Shown piece after piece: positions 57,001 to 64,000 of a DNA stretch of 64,000 bases (position 1 is its first letter; every line of letters begins with the position of its first letter). This DNA comes from Rotaria sordida (taxonomy: Eukaryota > Rotifera > Eurotatoria > Philodinida > Philodinidae), in the NCBI GenBank assembly GCA_905250125.1, contig CAJNOL010000252.1:62001-126000 (forward strand), read 5' to 3'. The notes beneath the pieces were generated by a model, which was not told the origin of the DNA, ran no database searches, and saw only the letters and a list, made by a program, of their open reading frames with translations. A program made the translations under genes and the position numbers.

Positions 57001-60000
57001 GTCTATACAGATATTATTATGTTAGAGAAAGACAAGGAAAGCTTAAAACGTCATGCATAAACAACATATCAAAAAAAATCGGGAACATCACAATAGGTCT
57101 CGTCGAGATTAGTCAAAGCCTATAAAAAGTGCGTTCCCAAGTTATTATAATTCTAATGACTTTTGTATCTTTGACAAGGTATTTGTGAAACAATCGAACT
57201 ACAAAATTTCAATCTGAAATCGACTAGTCTCATTAGTCAAGCCCATCGAGTTCAAGAATTTTTGAATCCGGATCTGATTGAATAAAATTTGTTGGACTCG
57301 GACTCGCAGCTCCCTATCAATATGCTCTACTCGTTAGAACCTAGGTATGGATAAAACATCAGTTCGATTAGCAAGTCACACTTAAGAACGTTTCCTCGTC
57401 AACATAAAATTAGTTTAATTATTTTTGTCTGAATAATAATCTTAAATTAACTTTATGATTGTTTATCATTTTCTATTCGAATTATAAAGAATCTTCAAAC
57501 TATATTTTAACGTACGTATCAGAAATAAAAAACAAAAAAATCTATTCAAATTTACTAACCATAATCGATGTTCAAACATAGGTGGTAATGTTGGTCTTGA
57601 ACAAACATGACAACCATATGAACGCATAATTCTTTCAGCAAGAAGAAAATTTCGAAAAAGTGAAGCAACTAATAGATCTTGTCGAAATAAACGTTGAAAT
57701 GTATCTTTAGGTAATGAATTCCATGCAATTGTATCTGTTACAGCAGTAAATATCCAATTTAATTCACCTAACATTGATTTTCGATCAGTAACTGTACCAG
57801 GTATTTTATCAATCATCTCTTGATCAATATTTGGATTAAGTCGACTTATATTTTTTTGTAAAACATACCAACGTAATGCTATTCTTATAGGTGTTGTTAA
57901 ACAAGATGTAAATAAATCAGCTGGTAATTCAGGATTCATAGGTAAAAGTTCATTTTCACTACAAGCACCAAGTAAAATATCATGTATAGGTGAAGATGTA
58001 GGAAGAAGTGGTGGTATTTGTGCTGCTGGATGAACATTCGTCGAAGAAGAAGGAAAAGAAGTTTGTGCTAAATTTCGTCGAGCTTCTTCAAGTTCTTTAT
58101 CAATTTGTTCAGCAAATTTAACAAATAAATTAAGAACAACACCGGCATGAGAACAATCAAATACATAAATTGATGGTGAACTCATCCATTTTTGTAAATC
58201 ATATAGAGATAATGGTATATATTGTGTAAAATTTTTATTAAATACCCAAATTTCTCCATTAGCTGTCGGACGTGGTACACCATGACCATTATAATGAAAT
58301 AGAATACGCTCCTCCTATAGAAATAAAATGGCATAGAAGTCTATTCATGAAATTTTTTTTTTATTCGAAAATCGTCACTAATTGTTTTAGTATCATTCTG
58401 CTATCTTTGAAACATGCTAGTGAAAAACTTTTTTCTCACAGATCAAATGAAGCTATTGAAGCAAGTAGATGGGAATTCTGCTAACAATGTGCGCTCTATG
58501 AATGCATTTCGAGGCCTACCAATGTAAAAAAAAACAGTAACAAAAAAAAAGTTGAATATTAATAACGTAGAATAAAGTAATTTTTCCTATTATTTTTCAC
58601 TTTTTAAAGTATTTCGGATACTTGTTTCACTGTAAGAAGTACTTGATAATACCTTCCTATCTCATGAATCATATAAAGTACTTTGTAGGACTTTCGAAAG
58701 TAATAAAAAGTACTTTTTACTTATAAATATATTTAAAGTCACTCACTTAAAAAGGTTCACTTATAAGTACTTTTTCCACTTTGTGAAAAAAATATTAAAA
58801 GTACTTAATAGTAACTTTTTTGGATCACAACTTTTACATGGATATTGCACGAACTTTCCGGATAACCTGATAATGAATTAGTCAATCTTTTAATTGGTCC
58901 AAATGTCGCATGTTAAGAGTGCACTGTCATATCAAAAAGTTGGTAATGATTTTATACTTATAATCTTTTCAACGTAATAGCATTTCAATCATAGAAAAAA
59001 AAAAACTAATGCTATGTATTTCAAAATATAATGTGCTTCACTGTGTTTTGAATAACTTTTGATAGGAACATCATAGAGACATACAGTTTTCACCATTGAA
59101 GAGAGAAGCCTCGGGAATCATTTGAAGTAACCAATCAGATGAATTCTTAGTAGAAATTTTCGAAAACGATATTCTGAAGCTATTTGTCTTTCGATCTGTC
59201 CAAGGCTGACATTTCTAGCTTGTTTCATTCGAGAGTTACAAGCCTTTTCCTGAGATCTCTGATTTCAACCAATTAATTTGTGATCACCCGAAAAAACAGC
59301 TAGGCAGGTATAATTCACTGTGCTGAGTTGAATAGTGATATTTGCTTTTAGGTTCGAACTGATCTGACACTGTTATCTTAATATTTCTGAAATATCAACT
59401 CATTCGTTACATATCAAGACTGATTGTGGAATTTCAAAAATATTGAGCTAATACAGTCAGATCAGTTCTAATCTAAAACACAAATATCGCTATTCGACTT
59501 GGTACGGTTACTTACCCCTGCCTAGCTGCTTTTCTGGGTGATCAGAAGTCAATTGGCTGAAATTGGAAGTTTTATAACTCTCGAATGAAACAAGCTAAGA
59601 ATGTCGGTCTTGTGCAGATCGAAAGAGAAGTAGTTTCAGAATAGCGTTTTCGAAATTCTCCACCAACAATCTACCAGGAGTGGATCCAGGATTTTAGAGA
59701 GGTGGTGGCGGTTTCTAAATTATATCACCCGAGGTAATATGAATTTTTATGGAAATAGATAAAGTACTGTTGTCCTTTTCTTACAATTCTTTATTTCCGT
59801 TTTATACAGTAAATGTATAAATTCATGAGACAAAAAAACCTTTTTTTCAGACAAATTTTAGCAGAAAATCTAGAAAAACCAATTGACGATTAGATTTTCC
59901 AAATTCATCAATTCCAACATCAATATTTAGAACTAAATCTCGATAAATATATATCATAGCTGATCCATGAAGTCTTGTTTCCAACATGGTCGAACGTAAA

Positions 60001-62697
60001 TAAGTCTTCAGTAATTTGAGGACAGAGAATGTTTGTTCTATAGTTACTGTTGTCATTAGTAGAGTTGTACAGATTTTCAATAAAACTTTCATGTTTGGGT
60101 AAAACGCTTCAGGACAAGCAGCATAGGTATCAATTATTGTATCTGGTAAAAATATTTGTTCTTTACGTTTCATTTTGATTGTAGTTATATTGCTAGTTCT
60201 CTTTCTCGTAGAGAAGAGTCTAGCAAGAATAAATTGTTTGCTTGCTTGTGTGTTCGCACTTCACTGATTGGTCCAAGAATAATGTGAAAATAAAAGGGAT
60301 TAATTTCCATAAAACTTGACCAATGGTAATCAGGAGCAGAGAGTTTAAATATAAGGTTAGTATTAATTAATTATTAATTGATTATCAATTATTAATATTT
60401 CTCTAAAAAACTTGACCAAAGGTAATTAAGGGTGTGGAACGCGAATCCGAGAGCAGTTTTAATTAATTAATTATTAATTACTAATTAACTGATTAATAAT
60501 GATTAATGTTTTTTAAAAAACTTGATGCAAGATGATTGAATGTGGAGAATCCGAATCCGAGATCAGTTTTAATTAATTAATTATTAACTAATTGTTAATT
60601 ATTTATGTTTTTCAAAAACTTGACCAAAGGTAGTTAAGGGCGAGGAAGCCGAGGTCAGCCGCACTTTTCTTTTATGACTATTTTTACAAATTTTTTTGTC
60701 TAGAAAAATTGATCAAAGGCTATTGAAGGTAAAAAATCGAAATCTATGATTAGTTTCTGTTAATACTATAGCAAGAATAACAAATAGTAAAATTTATGAA
60801 ATATTTCTTATGAAAGAAAGTGTCTAGAGCTGAGATATCGGCAATAGTTAAATGTGTAAATAGGTATCATGCGTAGAAATAGATGGTTGCGGGTGCTAGA
60901 ACGTAATAATTGGTAGTTGTCGTTCTCAAGAGAAACTTCAAGTGAAAACCATTTATTTGGCAACAAGACTCGACGTGGGTGTGTATAATGAGAACATCTG
61001 CAGCCACACCCTAGTTTGCTGAGAGATCAGAAACAGCATTTCTACGAGAAAGAGCTGAGCGAGTCCGCAGACGAGCGTAACTTTTTGAAGATTGTAATTG
61101 TGTAATCCTTTCATCGTTTTTCTTTTCTCTTTAATTGTAAATTTGTGCATACATAGTTTATTGTACCTTCCTATAGTCATTTCCTGATGATGACAATTGA
61201 TAATTGTTGAGAGTTCGAAATAAAAATAATAATTTTCATTGAAAATTTACAATGCTTCTTCTTGCAGTGCTTTACTCGATAATAAATCATATTTTTTCAA
61301 AGACATCCAAATGTTGCATTAAAGAAGGCAGTTCTAAAAATTTAATTTCTACGGCATATGCTTTACGTATTTCGATCAACATGTATTGAAGAGATTAGAT
61401 CTTTCTAAGAAAGGATTCAAAACTATAGATCAAACAATTAGACAAATCTTTTTTAATTGAGATTTTATCTTGATTGTATTTTGAACATTGTAACTTTTTG
61501 TTTGTTATAGCTTAATTTTGAAGTATCTTTGAATAAAGCGTCGACGAATGGTAGTTATGACTAATGCCGTTTTTTGCACCTGTCGCTATTACTCACCCGA
61601 GAACTTTATTAAACATTTCAAATCGTATTTTAACGATCAAAACTGATATTTGGTTAATTTTTTGTATTGCAAGATATTATTTCTTGAGTTTAAACATTAG
61701 AGAAACATTTTAAAAGTTTTCGCCATCACTTCTATTCTTAGGAGAGTGACGATCGCCGGATCGCCAAAATGGTGGATCCGCCACTGGGTCTCTATAGTAG
61801 TCCTATCAAAAGTTATTCAAAAAAAAAACAATGGAGCACATTATATTTTGAAATGAATAATAGTGATCCTGTAAGATCATTACGATTTCATTGATTAGAA
61901 ATGTCGATTTGACATTCAATGAAACAGAGCTGAGCATCTTCATGGCAACGAATACTTGGGGACGTCACTGTCAATAGGAAAAAGAATTGATAGTGCCGTC
62001 CCCTAGTACTCGTTGCCATGAAGATGCCCAGCTCTACTTTGAATAAAGGCGTTTCTTGAGCTATGAACAAAGAAATAATCCAGAGATTGTTGTAGATATT
62101 TAAGAAGACAGTTATCCAGTATTTTCAATTTGTATACATACTCTAGCATTACGTCGTAAAGTCATACATAATTTTTTAATATCTTCTTGTGTTGGGTCAA
62201 GACTTGATTTATATCGTGCTTTAGATTGCCATCGTTCATATTGACGTTGTAATTCAGCAGCTATAGTTTCAAGGGCTCGTCGAGGTGTCATAGAAAATGG
62301 ATCTCAAAAAAAGAAAAAAAATTAAATAATATTCTATAAAATTTCTAAGAACAACTATTTACCAATCCAACATTCAAGTTTTGAACATGGGCTTGTTTTT
62401 GTTACATCTGGTGGATCAACACCTATGTGAAGACACATAACCAATGCAACACTAACTGTTTTCATCTATTTAGAAAGAATAATAATAAAAACAAAAATGC
62501 ATAGAAATCAATTGAATTTGTTTTTTTATTTGTGTTTTTGATTATCATACTCGATCACGTAATCGCCATTCAACTTCAACTGAATCAGGAACATTTAAAT
62601 TTTCATGGTGATGAGCTGTTTGAAATGCTAATGGATTTTTCCAATCTTCGAGTTTTTCAAGTTCACTAGCAGGTGTTACATAAAATGTATCACACAT
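51689..62697 (-). CDS. RPTOR: Raptor, regulatory-associated protein of mTOR (frame broken by one base as assembled)
   Basis: Nine exons: 62697-62551, 62465-62363, 62302-62142, 58314-57560, 56318-56099, 56031-55837, 55784-55643, 54470-53484 and 52537-51689. About 1185 aa after allowing for one extra base. Raptor is the scaffold and substrate-recruiting subunit of mTORC1. The caspase-like N-terminal domain is clear ([84 protein letters not shown]). It is followed by HEAT repeats ([26 protein letters not shown]), a linker with a Thr run and C-terminal WD40 repeats. In exon 7 the frame shifts by one inside A5 at 55739-55743: the code before (GHEYF) and after ([18 protein letters not shown]) both fit Raptor but lie in different frames. 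Intron 3 (3827 nt) holds nested transposons. MZT2 lies 260 nt upstream. Confidence 0.93.
52740..53115. repeat. Inverted repeat in Raptor intron 8
   Basis: AAAATCGAAGTATGAAATTT with TGTAACTCTC (52833-52872) is matched inverted by GAGAGTTACATG and AAATTTCATACTTCGATTG (53044-53081). Similar words occur at 57120-57215 in intron 4. It lies within an intron of 946 nt. Confidence 0.55.
54010..54068. repeat. (GTT)n microsatellite coding a poly-Thr run in Raptor
   Basis: About 19 GTT/GTC triplets on the plus strand translate on the minus strand to a run of about 17 Thr in the Raptor linker between HEAT and WD40 parts. Length is probably polymorphic. Confidence 0.85.
54783..55307. mobile_element. About 525-bp foldback element in Raptor intron 7
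   Basis: The left arm (AAATAGTAGTTTAAATAG, ATTTCATCGATGAGCGATGAG, CAGAAGACTATGTAAAAATT) is matched inverted by the right arm (CACATAGTCTTCTGA, AGTCCATCGATGAAACT, TTCAAACTACTATTTGG). The centre is unrelated. No protein is encoded. Confidence 0.7.
55360..55620. repeat. Direct repeat with TATATATATAATGT...GTGTCTGT ends
   Basis: TATATATAATGTTCAGTATC with GCGTGTCTGTC (55371-55402) recurs as ATATAATGTAGAGTGTC with GCGTCTGTTACC (55508-55540). Such starts are common in Helitron-like elements, but neither a full element nor its 3' hairpin is visible. Confidence 0.3.
57235..57330. repeat. Dispersed repeat family C fragment in Raptor intron 4
   Basis: CCCATCGAGTTCAAGAATTT, then GAATCCGGATCTG and GGACTCGCAGCTCCCTA, match pieces at 30239 and the right end of the element at 2527-3265. 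Confidence 0.45.
59847..60173 (-). pseudogene. hAT transposase C-terminal (dimerisation) fragment
   Basis: About 108 codons including [37 protein letters not shown] and [13 protein letters not shown], the typical pattern of the hAT C-terminal dimerisation domain (S/E-F-S-L-K then T-Y-L-R-S-T-M). No upstream catalytic domain or BED zinc finger is left between 60180 and 61780, so the gene is dead. It sits in a Raptor intron in the same orientation as Raptor. Confidence 0.8.
60309..60770. repeat. Minisatellite of about 100-115-bp units, about four to five copies
   Basis: Each unit starts near AAAAACTTGACCAAAGGTA, then a GA-rich stretch with GAATCCGAGA, and ends with a TTAATTAATTATTAATTA block. 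Starts are visible near 60313, 60408, 60518, 60613 and 60703. The array lies inside the degenerate hAT element. Confidence 0.65.
61920..62045. mobile_element. Small hairpin MITE in Raptor intron 3
   Basis: CAGAGCTGAGCATCTTCATG at 61925 is matched inverted by CATGAAGATGCCCAGCTCT at 62017-62035, with GGCAACGA...TGGGGACG arms and a short loop. About 120 bases in all. Confidence 0.65.
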
Positions 62698-62715
62698 ATT
62701 TAAATCTAAAGTAGT
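62698..62715 (-). promoter_or_regulatory. Acceptor-like site before the Raptor start
   Basis: On the minus strand CTACTACTTTAG ends eight bases before the ATG at 62697, and an in-frame stop lies further upstream. It could be a trans-splice acceptor or the end of a 5' UTR intron. Confidence 0.3.
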
Positions 62716-62957
62716 AGTTGTTCTATTTTCAAAGAAAGTTTATCGATTGAATTTGTATTATGGCTTGTTAATAATGATGATGATAATAATGAACGAAGAT
62801 TGTACAAATAAGAAATTATCATAATAATTAATCTAAAGTTACATTTTTTTTTTCTCTAACTAGAGTTTTTTTTTTCTTTTTTGTTAATATTAATACAAGA
62901 CAAAAAAAAGAAGATTAACAAACAAATAAATCAAAAAAAAGAAAATATAATAATATT

Positions 62958-63152
62958 TTAAGATGATGTTGATGTTAATCCTTGTTTTGCTAAGACTTTT
63001 AATACTTGAATAATAGCTTCTGGTTTAATATTTAATTTGAGTAATTCAAGAATTATTTTAAACATACGTTCGTCAATTATTATATTCGATAGACGAACTA
63101 ATTCAAATAATTGACTTTCATCCAATTTTAAAGGTGTAAAATCATTCGACAT
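62958..63152 (-). CDS. MZT2: MOZART2-like (mitotic-spindle organizing protein 2)
   Basis: A single-exon core of 64 aa starting MSNDFTPLKLDESQLFELV. MZT2 proteins bind the N-termini of gamma-tubulin complex proteins and help recruit and stabilise gamma-tubulin ring complexes. The helical core SQLFELVRLSNIIIDERMF with KIILELLKLNIKPEAI and QVLKVLAKQG fits MZT2 (ELLKLN...A...QMLK pattern) better than MZT1. Vertebrate MZT2 has a long disordered tail that is missing here, so this is a minimal version. TTTCAG directly precedes the ATG on the minus strand. Raptor starts 260 nt downstream on the same strand. Confidence 0.82.
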   Translation of the reverse strand: MSNDFTPLKLDESQLFELVRLSNIIIDERMFKIILELLKLNIKPEAIIQVLKVLAKQGLTSTSS

Positions 63153-63170
63153 CTGAAAGACAAACAAACA
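63153..63170 (-). promoter_or_regulatory. Splice-acceptor-like site abutting the MZT2 start codon
   Basis: On the minus strand TTTGTCTTTCAG ends exactly at the ATG (63152). It is either the acceptor of a 5' UTR intron or a spliced-leader trans-splice site. Confidence 0.4.
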
Positions 63171-64000
63171 AACAAATACATATACATAAATTCATGAATA
63201 ATAATTTTATCTAATATAAACTATTTCTCCAGAACGTTGAACTTTAAAAAATAAAAAAGAACACAAAGTTAAGATATTTTCTTAGTGAAAATATCTTAGG
63301 AAGCCAGCTTGAAAATCTATCATTCTAGCGGAACAGTTATTGATTTAGTACATCCCTGCATACATATGGGCAATCATGATTTTTTGAGCTTACGAGAGAA
63401 GGCGTTCAACTAATCAATCATTTTTAAGTCGAAACTATCTGCATCAATCAGATATAAATATACAGAAAAGAACACAAGGTCTTAGTTTATTGCTGCAGAG
63501 ATACTTCATTTCGTTAGTATGTTTAAATATCATAGTCCTTCTCAAAAACATTGGTTTTCAAACTTTATTCATAGAGACCAACTTTAACGAAAGCAGTTTA
63601 TTATGTAAGTTTCAAAGCTTTTCATTGTTCCTATGTTAAGATACAGCTATAGTAAAAATGTACCTTTTACATTGCTCATACACTGACAGATTCGATGTTC
63701 TTATTTCAAGATACGACCAAACCAAAAGACTTGAAACTTTTACAATAAACTATTCTCGTTAAAGTCTGTCTCTATAAATAAAATTCGAAAATCAATGTTC
63801 TTAATGGATACTATGGCATTGGTCTAAGAGTTCGGTTAAGATGTAGTAATAACCTAAGGGTTCGAATTGGTCTAGACTCAAAAGTGATTAATAAATTACA
63901 GGCTAACTTTGTTCGGTTAAATTCATAAAAATCCAATTTCTTTAATTATTCAAACTCAGAAGATCTGCTAAGATCGAATGAATGAACTATAACAAATTTT
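63171..64000. other. MZT2 5' flank with a worn repeat
   Basis: Apart from the family B remnant at about 63470-63830, I see no gene. Confidence 0.4.
63470..63830. mobile_element. Degenerate family B foldback MITE
   Basis: Words such as GTTTCAAAGCTTTTCATTGTTC, AAGATACAGCTATAGTAAAA and TTGAAACTTTTACAATAAAC follow the same order as in 4879-5502 and 48681-49300, but the outer arms are lost or diverged. Confidence 0.55.

Larger units (their letters stand above)
59675..61786 (-). mobile_element. Degenerate hAT element
   Basis: The ends CAGGAGTGGATCCAGGATTTT-like (59675) and inverted CAGTGGCGGATCCACCATTTT-like (61786) are hAT-type terminal repeats. Inside, on the minus strand at 59847-60173, is a relic of the hAT C-terminal dimerisation region. 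No clean 8-bp duplication was found, so the flanks are altered or the insertion is old. Confidence 0.65.
59016..61856. mobile_element. Family A foldback element in Raptor intron 3, split by a hAT insertion
   Basis: The left end TTTCAAAATATAATGTGCT with TTTTGATAGGAACATCATAG is mirrored at the right end (TCCTATCAAAAGTTATTC, GAGCACATTATATTTTGAAA). An internal arm pair (GCTTGTTTCATTCGAGAG, about 59218, against CTCTCGAATGAAACAAGC, about 59576) continues the foldback. The right portion is displaced by the hAT element at 59675-61786, with loss of some arm sequence. Confidence 0.7.

Noticed and set aside
63820..63895. tRNA-like look (GGTTCGAAT near 63858)
   Set aside because: No cloverleaf with paired acceptor and anticodon stems could be folded by eye; only the T-loop-like word is present.
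1..64000. CRISPR arrays, bacterial operons or a prophage
   Set aside because: Genes are intron-rich and eukaryotic throughout; no regularly spaced short repeats of CRISPR type were seen.

Overview
The window looks like nuclear DNA of an invertebrate animal, most likely a bdelloid rotifer. It is AT-rich, with many short GT-AG introns (often 50-80 nt). It carries a receiver-like/ADP-ribosyltransferase/42-residue-TPR protein of a type I associate with bdelloid genomes, a fungal-type feruloyl esterase, degenerate (CCCACA)-like stretches resembling the bdelloid telomere word, and many small inverted-repeat transposons. This assignment is inference from gene content; no marker gene proves it. A run of 100 Ns at 27092-27191 is an assembly gap of unknown size.

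Layout. Positions 1-20 kb are accessory in character. A nested stack of inverted-repeat elements (about 920-3390) holds a hAT-type MITE with a perfect 8-bp target duplication. It is followed by a CGTAA-rich tandem repeat, telomere-like hairpins, a 620-bp foldback MITE, a three-exon feruloyl-esterase-like gene (6280-8786, minus) and a huge intronless ART-TPR gene (10186-15021, minus). Positions 20-64 kb are a conserved gene core: tektin-3-like (plus), a secreted App1/DUF2183 phosphatidate-phosphatase-like protein (minus), TMEM65 and SDHAF2 (plus, 171 nt apart), a small disordered protein (plus), POC5 and mitochondrial uL4m/MRPL4 (minus, 118 nt apart), TP53I11 (plus), Raptor (minus, nine exons over 11 kb) and MZT2 (minus, 260 nt upstream of Raptor).

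Exon models were built by hand from reading frames, splice signals, codon phase and remembered family sequence patterns. For the esterase, tektin, App1, TMEM65, MRPL4 and TP53I11 all exon phases close. POC5 has one unresolved internal exon and one non-canonical junction. Raptor has a one-base frameshift in a homopolymer at 55739-55743, so as assembled its reading frame is broken.

Functionally the core genes are housekeeping: mitochondria (TMEM65, SDHAF2, MRPL4), cilia/centrioles/microtubule nucleation (tektin, POC5, MZT2) and growth control (Raptor, the substrate-binding subunit of mTORC1). Close same-strand spacing and acceptor-like polypyrimidine-AG sites just before several start codons suggest, but do not prove, spliced-leader trans-splicing of neighbouring genes. 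The most unusual items are the ART-TPR protein with its foreign-looking insert and altered catalytic motif, the secreted App1-like enzyme, the nested transposons, a 12-nt microexon in TMEM65 and the Raptor frameshift. I did not find a convincing wholly new multi-gene system.
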